A DNA stretch of 48,596 nt from Chloroflexota bacterium (lineage in GTDB: Bacteria > Chloroflexota > Anaerolineae > Aggregatilineales > Phototrophicaceae), in NCBI GenBank assembly GCA_009840575.1, contig VXNO01000043.1, forward strand, positions 1-48,596, read 5' to 3'. How positions within the stretch are numbered: the first letter of the stretch is position 1; each line of letters opens with the position of its first letter. Below are positions 1 to 8,524 of the stretch, piece after piece. A model generated the notes under the pieces. It was not told where the DNA came from, did no database searches, and saw only the letters and a list, made by a program, of their open reading frames with translations. The translations under genes were made by a program, and so were the position numbers.

Positions 1-2861
1 ACCTCGCCATAAAAGCGGCGGTCGAGCAGCTTGCGGTTTGCGTCGATGTGCAGCTCGTGCAGCGGTTTGAGCGGCAGTTGACAGGTGTCGTCAAAGATGC
101 GCGCGGCAGTAGCGAGTTGGTCAGGGCTGAGCGCGGTGATGTCGAGGACGGGCAGGGTGGCGAGTGTTGTTTTGGTCAACACGCCGCGTCCGGGCTGCTG
201 TCTGGAAGAGTGCCACCAGAACATGAGTAGTCCAAGTGCCGTATTTGCCCATACAACCAGCGCTTTTTCTAGGTCGACAGTGGCTAATTGAATGGAAATC
301 CAGGCTGAGCCACCTAATGATTTTCGCCCTGTAAATTGCATAGCTGTTGATTGACTGTTAAAGCGGAAAGCGAGATTGGAGTGACAGTGTGAGGCTGTTT
401 GGAATACTTGCGTGGCCTTCTCAAAGATAGTTTCTTGCGCTGACTTTGAAGAGACGAGGCGCGGCACTGCTTCGCGATTTGCCTCAAACATTAAGGTGCG
501 TTCTTCTTTTGCGTTGTGCGCCCATAATGCAGGATAGGTAGGGATACTGTTGGGATGGAGATCTCGCACTTCGAACGGGCCACGGATAGTTCCATCTGGA
601 TTAGTGCCGTTGATATCTCGATGAATTGGGCCCAACTTGCCGATATCTTTTACTGAAGTCATTGCAGTTGCGATGGAAGCCCCCTGTGTCGGCAGCCAAA
701 TGCTGTTGTTTTCAGCCAGTTGATACGCGCTCTGCGCCAGGGAGAAATCCACAATTCGGGCAACTTTCCAACTGCCCGACTTTGGCAAAGGCGCGTCAAT
801 CGCTTGTCCGACTAGCTCGCTGCCGAGAACAATGTGCGTCCCGCCAACAGGAGCGCCTTCCAGGGGTCTGATCGCTTTGTCTGCGATAAGCTCTCTGAGG
901 CGTTCAGCGATTTTTTGACTGAAGCCAGGATGTTGTGGCGACTTCTCCAGCACAACGAAGGTCGCTCTGGTCTGTCGTTTGCCATTGCGCTTGCCGATGA
1001 CTAAACACTCGCCCATATTTGTATCAGCTGAAAATGACAATGGTTGATTTCCTCTACCAGCAATTGAGATTAAAATGAGATTCTCATAGGACTCGGCTAG
1101 GCGGCTGCGGCATTTTTCCCAGGACGACCCAGACATAAGCGTTAATGGCATCACCAGCGCCAGCATACCGTCTTTCGCCAGCTTGCGGTCGGCTAAGGCC
1201 AGGAATATGGAAGCCTGCCCGGCATTGCCATGCGCTACACTGCCTTTGGTAAGTTTTTTCGTTTCATCCGCCATAGCTTTCTGCTCTTCGGCGCTTGAGC
1301 CAAAAGCGGCGAACATCGGGTTGGGCACATTTTCATGACGACCTTCATGATTGGTCGGCCTGGTGAAGGGCGGATTCATAATCACCAAATCAAAGGACAC
1401 ATGCGGCGCGTATCGCCAGGCCTCTCTCTCCTCCTCGCCTAGGCTTTCCGACGCTTTGGCTGTGATTTCCGAGCCTTTCAACAGCGCCAAATCACGCAGC
1501 AAATCAATCGCTCCCAGCGCTACCGCGCCATCTTCCTGAGTTCCGTAGCGCAATGTGAAAATGCGACCGCCTTGATACTGCACGGTCGGATGCGCGCCTG
1601 TGAGCATCGAAGCGGTCAAATGGGACGCGGCTGGCAGGATATCACAACCTAGAATGGCGTTCTCAATCATCTCGGCGTGGATAGCGGCTGTGTTGCCGCC
1701 GTGCAATTCGTGCAGTTGGCTGATGCGCTGGTAGGCGGCGGAGAGCAAGGTGCCAGTGCCACAAGCGAAATCGGCGATGCGCAGGGATTTCACCTCGCCA
1801 GGATTCGCCCAGCCGCTATCGCCTAGCAAGTTGTCTTCATTCACCGCCAAAGCAGCCAGGAGCGCGGCGGAGGCTGGCTTCGTGTAAAAGGCGGCGAGAA
1901 ATTTTCTATCGGCGATTAGTTTCTGAAAGACTGTGCCAGTCAAATCGTGCGAGCGCAGCAAGTTGTTGCTCAGCAAGCTGCGCGCTGTGAGTACCAATTG
2001 TTCAATAAGTGGGATGCTCTGCAGGGTAGGGATTTCCCCTAGGATTCTCAACGCAATATCAAAAATGGGCCAGTAATTTACCTGGAGGATCTTTCGCCAC
2101 TCGCGCCGAATAATTGATTTATGCAAGCCTGGTGTTTCTTCTTCCAATATATCAAGCGACCGCACATGCTGTAATTCGCCGCTTCCGCCAGCCAACTGTT
2201 CATGGAACAAACAGGCGTTAATCAAAATAATCATTGCCATCCGCCGCGTCTGCACGCTATCTTGCTGATGCAACTCCGCTACGATGCGACTGAAAGCGCC
2301 GGCATGGCTATCCGCAATAAGATTCAGATGATACGCCGCAGCGTTTACACCCATCTCCAAGATATTTGCCGCTTCGTCGACGAGAAATGAAGGCATTGAG
2401 GCTGATTGCGCCAACAGAGAAAGCTCATGGATGCCGCCGCTCAGCCAGCCAGATGTTGGGAACCGTGTAGTCTTGTCGGGACTGCGGCCGGCATAGTGCG
2501 CGAACTCCAGATCATTTGCGTTGCGAATCGCTTTGCGCAACGTCTGCCCCTGCGCCTCACGAAATCGTGGCGGCAGGCGCAGCGCGATAGCCGATAATAT
2601 CGACTGCCCCGAACCCGCGAGGACCGCGCCCAAGCGGTCAACCGCTTCTTCTTCCACCGTGAGGGCTGGCAGCAACTCCGTCTCGATGACCACCGCCGCT
2701 GTGTATGGTTCACGGATCATAATATCCGGCCGCTTGCCCGCTGACTCGGCCAGCAGCCCGGTTGTCTCGGAGCGCACGACATCTTCGCCGCGCCAGGCAT
2801 AGCGCGTGCCACGCAGCAATCCCGCTATGCAATCATTGATGCTGTGTTCAGTTGTGGCCAT
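1..2861 (-). CDS. N6-adenine DNA methyltransferase, restriction-modification type (3' end outside window)
   Basis: The reading frame runs leftward off the window edge, giving 953 residues without a stop. The N-terminal ~100 residues contain a RPDIMI...VVIETE stretch that resembles a PD-(D/E)xK-type fold. A helical region follows. The methyltransferase core has the SAM-binding motif FACGTGTLL at residues 365-373 and the catalytic motif IV NPPF at 496-499, which identifies an adenine-N6 (gamma-type) enzyme. The region after about residue 620 looks like a target-recognition part. This layout fits a single-chain R-M enzyme or the methylase of a defence island. No separate helicase or specificity subunit is visible. 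The ATG at 2861 is preceded by a weak GGACGAG and by a good promoter. The residue preceding the stop, and so the total length, cannot be known here. The methyltransferase call is firm. The nuclease call is tentative. Confidence 0.85.
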   Translation of the reverse strand, partial: MATTEHSINDCIAGLLRGTRYAWRGEDVVRSETTGLLAESAGKRPDIMIREPYTAAVVIETELLPALTVEEEAVDRLGAVLAGSGQSILSAIALRLPPRFREAQGQTLRKAIRNANDLEFAHYAGRSPDKTTRFPTSGWLSGGIHELSLLAQSASMPSFLVDEAANILEMGVNAAAYHLNLIADSHAGAFSRIVAELHQQDSVQTRRMAMIILINACLFHEQLAGGSGELQHVRSLDILEEETPGLHKSIIRREWRKILQVNYWPIFDIALRILGEIPTLQSIPLIEQLVLTARSLLSNNLLRSHDLTGTVFQKLIADRKFLAAFYTKPASAALLAALAVNEDNLLGDSGWANPGEVKSLRIADFACGTGTLLSAAYQRISQLHELHGGNTAAIHAEMIENAILGCDILPAASHLTASMLTGAHPTVQYQGGRIFTLRYGTQEDGAVALGAIDLLRDLALLKGSEITAKASESLGEEEREAWRYAPHVSFDLVIMNPPFTRPTNHEGRHENVPNPMFAAFGSSAEEQKAMADETKKLTKGSVAHGNAGQASIFLALADRKLAKDGMLALVMPLTLMSGSSWEKCRSRLAESYENLILISIAGRGNQPLSFSADTNMGECLVIGKRNGKRQTRATFVVLEKSPQHPGFSQKIAERLRELIADKAIRPLEGAPVGGTHIVLGSELVGQAIDAPLPKSGSWKVARIVDFSLAQSAYQLAENNSIWLPTQGASIATAMTSVKDIGKLGPIHRDINGTNPDGTIRGPFEVRDLHPNSIPTYPALWAHNAKEERTLMFEANREAVPRLVSSKSAQETIFEKATQVFQTASHCHSNLAFRFNSQSTAMQFTGRKSLGGSAWISIQLATVDLEKALVVWANTALGLLMFWWHSSRQQPGRGVLTKTTLATLPVLDITALSPDQLATAARIFDDTCQLPLKPLHELHIDANRKLLDRRFYGE

Positions 2862-2892
2862 GCTGCCGCTCGTCCATTCTTGTGGCTATTCT

Positions 2893-2922
2893 ATTGTACT
2901 CGCTGCCGCGCCGCCTTTCCAA
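2893..2922 (-). promoter_or_regulatory. Sigma-70-like promoter for the methyltransferase gene
   Basis: Read on the minus strand, TTGGAA (2922-2917) and TACAAT (2898-2893) are separated by 18 bases. The predicted start of transcription lies about 25 bases upstream of the ATG at 2861. Matches are 4/6 and 5/6 to consensus. Confidence 0.45.
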
Positions 2923-3033
2923 GCGCCGCGCAATCCGCCCGCGCTTCTATTACAATACAGATGCCCTCGTTAGCCGCGCGTAAGTTTTCTGACCGAAACT
3001 GGCTGTAACGCGATGCAGAAAGGACCGACCGCC

Positions 3034-3474
3034 ATGACCGCGAAAATCCGCAAGTCCGATGCCGAATGGCGTCGCCAGCTCAGCCGGGAGCAATACGCCA
3101 TCCTGCGCCAGCAAGCCACCGAGCGCCCTTTCAGCGGCAAATATGTGCATGAAAAATCGCCGGGCATCTATGCCTGCGCCGCCTGTGGGCAAGCGCTCTT
3201 TTCCTCGACGACGAAGTACGATTCGCATTGTGGCTGGCCCAGCTTTTGGGATGTGGTCGATGGCGATCATGTCGAGCTGCGCGAAGACCGCAGCTACGGG
3301 ATGCGCCGCATCGAGGTCCTCTGTAGGCGCTGCGATTCGCACCTGGGGCATGTCTTTGAGGATGGCCCGCGCGAAACCACCGGCTTGCGCTATTGCATCA
3401 ATTCCCTGGCGCTGGATTTGCAAGCGGAAACCCCCACCCCAAACCCCTTCCCCATTCAGAGGGAGGGGCTTTAA
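3034..3474 (+). CDS. msrB: Peptide-methionine (R)-S-oxide reductase MsrB
   Basis: This 146-residue MsrB reduces methionine-R-sulfoxide in oxidised proteins. Two CxxC pairs (CAAC and CRRC) bind structural zinc. The family motifs CGWPSFW and HLGHVF are present, and the catalytic cysteine sits in RYCINS. The ATG at 3034 is preferred over the one at 3013 because AGAAAGGA lies 9 bases upstream. The last dozen or so residues (from about ETPTPNPF onward) are not MsrB sequence: they are translated from a C/G-run palindromic repeat that also provides the TAA stop. The gene is divergent from the methyltransferase and is followed by the thioesterase gene in the same direction. Confidence 0.95.
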   Translation: MTAKIRKSDAEWRRQLSREQYAILRQQATERPFSGKYVHEKSPGIYACAACGQALFSSTTKYDSHCGWPSFWDVVDGDHVELREDRSYGMRRIEVLCRRCDSHLGHVFEDGPRETTGLRYCINSLALDLQAETPTPNPFPIQREGL

Positions 3475-3540
3475 TCAGCGCGATACAGGACAGGAATCTC
3501 CCCTTCCCGCATTTTGGGGGCAAGGGCTGGCGGATGGGGG
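3431..3540. repeat. BIME-like pair of inverted C/G-run palindromes
   Basis: Two copies of the same short palindromic family lie in opposite orientation. The first (3431-3470, minus orientation) ends in GGGAGGGG. The second (3498-3540, plus orientation) starts CTCCCCTTCCC and ends in GGATGGGGG. About 28 bases separate them. Similar copies are at 6825-6867, 17352-17388 and 47472-47613. The first copy forms the end of msrB. The second lies directly upstream of the thioesterase start. Confidence 0.7.
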
Positions 3541-3541
3541 C

Positions 3542-3988
3542 ATGGGCGCAATGAACCCAAAGGACGCGCGCCGCGAACACTATCGGCATCAGCGCCGCAT
3601 CCCCACGCGCTGGCGGGACAACGATGTTTATCATCACATCAACAATGTCATCTATTACGAATTCTTCGACACGGTCATCAATGGCTATTTGATGGACGCG
3701 GGCGGGCTGGATTATCGCGCTGGCGAGAGCGTGGGCTTCGCGGTGGAGACGCATTGCCAATTCTTGCAGCCGGTGCGCTTCCCCGAAGTGGTCGATGCCT
3801 GTTTGCGCGTGGGGCACCTGGGCAATAGCAGCGTGCGCTACGAGGTCGCTATATTCAAAGTCGGCGAAGCGTCCGCGGCGGCGGTCGGCTACTTTGTGCA
3901 TGTTTTCGTCGACCGCCAAAGTCAGCAGCCCGCGCGCATCAGCGGTCGCCTGCGAGAAGCCATGCGAGCGCTGCAAATGCCGGAATGA
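3542..3988 (+). CDS. Acyl-CoA thioesterase, 4-hydroxybenzoyl-CoA thioesterase (hotdog) family
   Basis: A 148-residue single hotdog-fold protein. The family signature is clear: RWRDNDVYHHINNVIYYEFFDT, shown here as the motif D-x-Y-x-H-x-N-N followed by YYEFFD, with the catalytic aspartate in RDND. Later strands include GFAVETHCQF and the paired GNSSVRYEVAIF. Such enzymes hydrolyse acyl-CoA thioesters in the cytoplasm. The substrate cannot be predicted. Two starts are possible: ATG 3542 (MGAMNPKD) and ATG 3551 (MNPKD). The G-rich sequence upstream of both belongs to the repeat at 3498-3540, so no classical ribosome-binding site decides between them. It follows msrB by 67 bases and may be co-transcribed with it. 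Confidence 0.85.
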   Translation: MGAMNPKDARREHYRHQRRIPTRWRDNDVYHHINNVIYYEFFDTVINGYLMDAGGLDYRAGESVGFAVETHCQFLQPVRFPEVVDACLRVGHLGNSSVRYEVAIFKVGEASAAAVGYFVHVFVDRQSQQPARISGRLREAMRALQMPE

Positions 3989-4004
3989 AGCTCCAGCGGG
4001 TTAT

Positions 4005-4019
4005 GTAGAGGCGAGGCGG
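4005..4019. repeat. Dispersed repeat word GTAGAGGCGAGGCGG
   Basis: This 15-base word recurs exactly at 41749-41763. It resembles the GTAGGGGCG module found in other intergenic regions of the window. Here it lies between convergent genes. Confidence 0.5.
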
Positions 4020-4070
4020 TGACGCACAGCCCAACCGCCAATTCAAACAGCGCCGCAACATTGCTGTCGT

Positions 4071-4808
4071 TCAGCGCAACAGGCTCTTGGCTCGCGCAAG
4101 TTCCGCGCGCACTGCGCCAAAGACATCAATGCCCTCACGCAGCAGTTGCGCGACATCTCTCGTGATATAGGTTACGGTCACCCAGTCGGCGCTGATGGGT
4201 AGCTCCAAGCGGCCATCGCGAATCAATCGCGCGACCTGTGTCGGCGAATATACCATGGCATCTCTTCCAAACTCGATATGAGAGCGCGCATTGCCCACGA
4301 GGTAGCCTGCCAGAGATTCTTCAAGATTTTGTTCTTGTTCCGTGCCATAGCGAAGCAAGCCTGCCAGCGTCCTTTGTACATGGCAGGCTTCATGCACAAG
4401 CAGCAACGCCAGCACATGGGCGGGCTTTGCAGCGGCGGAAGGTGAGATGAAGATACTATCGTCAGTCGCGTATCCGTCTGGCGAGCCCGGAGCGGATTCA
4501 CCGATTTTCGCCGGACCTTTGGCGACATAAGCATGCCATTGCGGTGCTCTGCTTTTGAGCAGATCAAGCGCTGTGTTGATTTTAGTGATGAAAACCTCAC
4601 TGCCTTCGATGATCAGTCCTTGCTCACAGCAGCTTTCGGGTTCTGTCGCCGTGGTCGCCGGACCGCGCTGATTGTTCCGATAGGCATGGTAGCCGTTTGC
4701 CCAGTCTTGGTCGTTGTTACATTGCCAGCCAACGAAGCAGCAGTTATCAATTTCCCCGGTCGCATTGCCCGCGGTCGCGGCAGATGAGTTGGATTGCCCT
4801 GCGCCCAT
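4071..4808 (-). CDS. HExxH-like (HEACH) protein with cysteine motif, putative exported metallopeptidase-like protein
   Basis: A 245-residue protein from the ATG at 4808. The frame stays open upstream, into the oppositely oriented moeA gene. The N-terminal part has a cysteine-rich stretch, NCCFVGWQCNNDQDW, of a kind often seen in exported Chloroflexota proteins. The centre carries LVHEACHVQR, an HExxH zinc-binding motif, followed by EQNLEESLAGYLVG, whose glutamates could supply the third ligand. No signal peptide follows any candidate start, and no ribosome-binding site precedes 4808. The gene may therefore have lost its true N-terminus, or may be transcribed without a leader. Hydrolytic function is inferred from the motif only. 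Confidence 0.55.
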   Translation of the reverse strand: MGAGQSNSSAATAGNATGEIDNCCFVGWQCNNDQDWANGYHAYRNNQRGPATTATEPESCCEQGLIIEGSEVFITKINTALDLLKSRAPQWHAYVAKGPAKIGESAPGSPDGYATDDSIFISPSAAAKPAHVLALLLVHEACHVQRTLAGLLRYGTEQEQNLEESLAGYLVGNARSHIEFGRDAMVYSPTQVARLIRDGRLELPISADWVTVTYITRDVAQLLREGIDVFGAVRAELARAKSLLR

Positions 4809-4819
4809 AAGCGAAAGGT

Positions 4820-4848
4820 TTGCCGCTGCCCGCCAAGTGTGCTTAAAT
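4820..4848 (+). promoter_or_regulatory. Candidate promoter for leaderless moeA transcript
   Basis: TTGCCG (4820-4825) and TTAAAT (4843-4848) are 17 bases apart. Transcription would start at about 4855, which is the A of the moeA ATG. No ribosome-binding sequence precedes that ATG, which fits a leaderless message. Confidence 0.35.
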
Positions 4849-4854
4849 GCTAAT

Positions 4855-6783
4855 ATGCCCAAGCGCAATGTGTACCTCAGCGATATCCCGCTGGACGAGG
4901 CGCGTGCGACCCTGCAAGCCGCGCTGGAAGCCGCCAATGCCGCGCAGCCCTTGCCCGCCGAGCGCATCCCCTTGACGCAGGCGCTGGGCAGGGTGACGGC
5001 AGCGCCGGTAAAAGCCATTCGCTCATCGCCGCATTTTCACTGCGCGGCCATGGATGGCTATGCCCTGCGCGCCGAAAGCACGATCTTCGCGCGGGAGACG
5101 CAGCCGCTGCGCTTGCGGCTGGGCATAGACGCCTTCCCGGTCAACACGGGCGATCCCCTGCCCGCCGCTACCAATGCCGTCATCATGATCGAGCATGTCA
5201 ACCCGGAGCCTGATGGCAGCTTGCTGATTTATGCCGCGCTGCCGCCCTGGCAGCATGTGCGTCTGATGGGCGAAGACATCGTTGCCACCGAGACCGTGCT
5301 GCAAGTCAACCATGTCCTGCGCCCGGTTGATTTGGGCGCGCTGGCTGGCTGTGGTCATGCGCAGGTGGCGGTGCGGCGGCGTCCACAGGCGCGCATCATC
5401 CCCACCGGCGACGAACTGCTGCCGCATGATCAAAGTCCAGGGCGCGGCCAATTGACAGAATACAACAGCCTGATGCTGGCCGCGCAGATCAACCAAGCCG
5501 GCGGGGCAGCCAGCATCAGCGACATCATCGGCGATGATCCAGACGAATTGACGGCGGCATTAAACGCGGCGCTGGACGAGGAGTCACAGCTAATCCTGCT
5601 GCTTTCCGGCTCATCGGCAGGCGCGCAGGACTTCAGCGCCGCCGCCATCTCACGGCTTGGCGATGTGCTGGTGCATGGCATCGCGGTGCGCCCGGGCCAC
5701 CCGGTCATCATCGGCATGGCGCGCGGACTGCCCATCATCGGCGTGCCCGGCTACCCCGTCAGCGCCGCTTTGACAGGCGAGCTGCTGATTGCCCCGCTAA
5801 TCCGCCAATGGTTGGGACTAGCGCCGCCGCCAGCCAGTCAAGTCGAGGCAATCTCGACGCAGAAGATCGCTTCGCCGCTGGGCGATGACGATTACGCGCG
5901 CGTGGCATTGGCGGAGATCGATGGAAAACTGCAAGCGACGCCGCTGGGGCGGGGCGCAGGCGTCATCACCTCGCTGGTGCGAGCGGACGGGCTAGCGCAT
6001 ATCCCGCGTTTTCATGAAGGCGTCGACCGCGGCGGACAGCTGCAAGTGGCGCTGCTGCGAAATCGGGAGGAAATCCAGCAGAGCCTCTTAATTATGGGCA
6101 GCCACGACCCGCTGCTGGAGCTGTTAGCGACGCATCTGCGGCTGAGCGGCGGCGGACGGCTGGTATCAGTGAATGTGGGCTCGCTTGGTGGCTTGCTGGC
6201 GCTGCGGCGGGGCGAGGCGCATCTGGCCGGCACGCACCTCTTCGACCCCGAGTCGGGCAGCTACAACACCAGCTATGTTCGGCGCTACCTGGACGAAGAG
6301 TCCGTGCAGTTGGTCACCTTTGCGCACCGCGAACAAGGACTGATGCTGGCACCGGGCAATCCACTGGACATTCAGTCGATCAGCGACCTGCGGCGAGCCC
6401 GTTTCATCAATCGTCAACGCGGGGCGGGCACGCGCGTGCTGCTGGATTATCTGCTGGCGCGGCAGGGCATTGAGCCCGCGGAAGTGGCTGGCTATGCGCA
6501 CGAAGAGCATAGTCATCTGGCAGTGGCGGCGGCGGTGGCGGATGGCATCGGCGATTGTGGCATGGGCTTGCGCGGCGCGGCTGAAGCGCTAAGCCTGGAC
6601 TTCATCGGGCTGGACTGGGAGCGCTTTGACCTGGCGATACCCCGACGATTCATGAGGCTGGAACGTATGCAGGCGCTGCTGGCGACCCTGCGTGATGCGG
6701 CATTTCGTGACGAGCTGGGCGCGCAACCGGGTTATCGCAGCGACGCAACCGGCAATTTTGTAAATCGCCGAGCATTCGCATAG
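4855..6783 (+). CDS. moeA: Molybdopterin molybdenumtransferase MoeA fused to a periplasmic-binding-like domain
   Basis: A 642-residue fusion. Residues ~10-400 are MoeA: the N-terminal domain with HCAAMDGYAL, the MoCF domain with PTGDELL and LLLSGSSAGAQD, and PGHPVIIG followed by GVPGYPVSA in the C-terminal portion. MoeA inserts molybdenum into adenylated molybdopterin during molybdenum cofactor synthesis. Residues ~410-625 form a PBP-like domain (MGSHDPLLELLA, RGAGTRVLLDYLL), similar to the ligand domain of LysR-type proteins and ModE-linked binding proteins. This known fusion may sense molybdate or a cofactor precursor. No other molybdenum-cofactor gene is nearby. The ATG at 4855 was chosen because the MoeA domain begins there and a promoter-like sequence ends just upstream. 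Confidence 0.9.
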   Translation: MPKRNVYLSDIPLDEARATLQAALEAANAAQPLPAERIPLTQALGRVTAAPVKAIRSSPHFHCAAMDGYALRAESTIFARETQPLRLRLGIDAFPVNTGDPLPAATNAVIMIEHVNPEPDGSLLIYAALPPWQHVRLMGEDIVATETVLQVNHVLRPVDLGALAGCGHAQVAVRRRPQARIIPTGDELLPHDQSPGRGQLTEYNSLMLAAQINQAGGAASISDIIGDDPDELTAALNAALDEESQLILLLSGSSAGAQDFSAAAISRLGDVLVHGIAVRPGHPVIIGMARGLPIIGVPGYPVSAALTGELLIAPLIRQWLGLAPPPASQVEAISTQKIASPLGDDDYARVALAEIDGKLQATPLGRGAGVITSLVRADGLAHIPRFHEGVDRGGQLQVALLRNREEIQQSLLIMGSHDPLLELLATHLRLSGGGRLVSVNVGSLGGLLALRRGEAHLAGTHLFDPESGSYNTSYVRRYLDEESVQLVTFAHREQGLMLAPGNPLDIQSISDLRRARFINRQRGAGTRVLLDYLLARQGIEPAEVAGYAHEEHSHLAVAAAVADGIGDCGMGLRGAAEALSLDFIGLDWERFDLAIPRRFMRLERMQALLATLRDAAFRDELGAQPGYRSDATGNFVNRRAFA

Positions 6784-6824
6784 CCATCGAAACCCATACA
6801 GAATCGCAATTCCGCCTGCCTTAG

Positions 6825-6867
6825 CTCCCCTCCCTGATGCTTCGGGGAGGGGACGGGGGTGGGGTAG
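6825..6867 (+). repeat. C/G-run palindromic repeat (single copy)
   Basis: CCCCTCCC (6827-6834) pairs with GGGAGGGG (6845-6852) around a loop containing TGATGCTTC. The tail GGGGGTGGGGTAG follows. It is the same family as 3431-3540, 17352-17388 and 47472-47613. It lies about 42 bases after the moeA stop and could act as a transcript-end hairpin. Confidence 0.6.
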
Positions 6868-6924
6868 ATCGATTAAGCGGCAATCGATTTGTAGTATCAG
6901 ACGAGCCGTACATCACTCCTATCT

Positions 6925-7030
6925 ATTTTTCGCATCACTTACTTGGTTCTACTAAGAACACAAGGTGCAAAAAGATTCCTTGCTATGAGATTTGTAGGGG
7001 CTTGCCTTGGCAAGCCCGCTCTATGCCCTC
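6925..7030. repeat. Mosaic intergenic repeat with perfect hairpin
   Basis: The module TTTTTCGCATCACTTACTTG (from 6927) is followed by a TTGTAGGGG motif and a perfect 9-base hairpin, GGGCTTGCC/GGCAAGCCC (6998-7017). The same parts recur at 22558-22640, with the first module reversed. The 6784-7160 gap contains this mosaic, the palindrome at 6825-6867 and the GH4 promoter, and no gene. Confidence 0.6.
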
Positions 7031-7100
7031 GTAAAGACTTGGCGCACTCAGTGGTAAAGAGTTTGAGGCATTGTCTTTTAGAGGGCTTTATTTGATGCGA

Positions 7101-7128
7101 TTGCTATGAGGACAACCGCGTGTATAAT
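7101..7128 (+). promoter_or_regulatory. Sigma-70-like promoter for the GH4 gene
   Basis: TTGCTA (7101-7106) and a perfect TATAAT (7123-7128) are 16 bases apart. The predicted start at about 7135 leaves a 26-base leader containing TAGGAGG. The -35 region overlaps a repeat word, TTGATGCGATT, that recurs near 22684. Confidence 0.55.
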
Positions 7129-7160
7129 GCAGACGCGCTTAACTAATAGGAGGCTTGCGC

Positions 7161-8462
7161 ATGCCCAAAATCACCTTTATCGGCGCTGGCAGCTTCGGCT
7201 TCACGCGCAAACTCGTCAAAGACATCCTCACCTTTCCTCTGCTGGAAGGCGCGGAGATCGCGCTGATGGATATTGATGCTGAGCGGCTGGACTTCGCCCG
7301 GCGCGCCGTAAAGCGCATCGTGGCGGCTGGCGGCTATCCGGCGAAAGTTAGCGCCACCCTCGACCGCGAAACAGCGCTGCGCGATGCCGATTATGTGGTG
7401 GTGACCATCCTGGTCGGCTCCACCGATGTCTGGCGGCACGATATCGAAATCCCTATGAAGTACGGCGTGGATATGAATGTCGGCGATACGCGCGGTGTCA
7501 GCGGCATCTTTCGCTCGCTGCGCACCATCCCCGCCCTGCTGGATATCGCCCGCGATATGCAGCGGCTCTGCCCGAAGGCGCTGATGCTGAATTACACCAA
7601 CCCCATGGCCATGCTGTGCCGGGCGCTGGATATCGAAACCGACATCCTCGTGACCGGGCTCTGCCATAGCGTGCAAGGCACCTCCAAGATGCTGGCGGAT
7701 TGGATCGGCGCGCCCTATGACGAAATCAACTACACCTGCGCCGGCATCAACCACACCGCCTGGTTCATCGACTACACCTGGAAGAGCGAAGACGCCTACC
7801 CGCTCATCAAAAGCGCCATCAGCGACAAACCCGCGATTTATAATGCCGAGCAGGTGCGCAACGAAATGTACCTGGCGCTGGATTATTATGTAACTGAATC
7901 CAGCGGGCACAACAGCGAATACAACTGGTGGTTTCGCAAGCGCCCCGACTTGATCGAGAAATACGCCACGCATGGCACCAACTGGAACCCCGGCGAACAT
8001 GCCTACATCCTGAAAGAATATCGCCGCCGCGAGCACGACTGGCGCGATGACATCCATGCCTGGTTCGCCCAAGACGAGATCGAACTGGCGCGCGGGCACG
8101 AATACGCAGCCTATATCATCAATGCCATGGAAGGCGGCGATCCCTTTAAGTTCAATGGCAATGTGCCCAACCGCGGCTTGGTCGATAACCTGCCCGCCGA
8201 AGCCTGCGTGGAGGTACCGGTCTGGGCTTCGAGTGATGGGCTGGAGCCAGTGGCGGTGGGCGCGCTGCCGGCTTCGGTCGCGCCCTTGACCAACCTGTAC
8301 GCGCAGATTGAAGAGATGGCGGTGGCGGGCATCTTGCAGGGCGACAAACGGCTGATTTATCAAGCCGTCGCCTACTCGCCCCTGTCGGCAGCCGTCTGCT
8401 CCCTGAGCGAGATTCAGTCGATGGTGGATGAGCTCTTCGCGGTGAACGCGGCATATATGTAA
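7161..8462 (+). CDS. Family 4 glycoside hydrolase (alpha-galactosidase/alpha-glucosidase/alpha-glucuronidase type)
   Basis: A 433-residue GH4 enzyme. This family uses NAD+ and a divalent metal and cleaves glycosides by oxidation and elimination. The Rossmann motif GAGSFGFT is at residues 8-15. NYTNPMAML is at 144-152. The metal-binding Cys-His pair lies in GLCHS (C168, H169), and the second ligand is in GINH (H198). [17 protein letters not shown] (residues 108-124) also fits the family. GH4 enzymes act on alpha-galactosides, alpha-glucosides, 6-phospho-sugars or alpha-glucuronides. The exact substrate cannot be read from these motifs. The ATG at 7161 follows TAGGAGG by 7 bases. It is a single-gene transcript unless the downstream membrane-protein gene is included. 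Confidence 0.93.
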   Translation: MPKITFIGAGSFGFTRKLVKDILTFPLLEGAEIALMDIDAERLDFARRAVKRIVAAGGYPAKVSATLDRETALRDADYVVVTILVGSTDVWRHDIEIPMKYGVDMNVGDTRGVSGIFRSLRTIPALLDIARDMQRLCPKALMLNYTNPMAMLCRALDIETDILVTGLCHSVQGTSKMLADWIGAPYDEINYTCAGINHTAWFIDYTWKSEDAYPLIKSAISDKPAIYNAEQVRNEMYLALDYYVTESSGHNSEYNWWFRKRPDLIEKYATHGTNWNPGEHAYILKEYRRREHDWRDDIHAWFAQDEIELARGHEYAAYIINAMEGGDPFKFNGNVPNRGLVDNLPAEACVEVPVWASSDGLEPVAVGALPASVAPLTNLYAQIEEMAVAGILQGDKRLIYQAVAYSPLSAAVCSLSEIQSMVDELFAVNAAYM

Positions 8463-8524
8463 GCCGGCTTGCGCTATTGCTGTGTAAATTGCATTACAAT
8501 AGGCATCAAGCAAAGGCAATCCCT

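Noticed and set aside
6784-7160. tRNA or small RNA gene in the gap
   Set aside because: No cloverleaf or T-loop pattern was seen. The structure is accounted for by the palindrome and the 9-base hairpin.
7143-8519. Long open frame on the minus strand opposite the GH4 gene
   Set aside because: It mirrors the GH4 codons, has no family motif, and is explained by high G+C at third positions.
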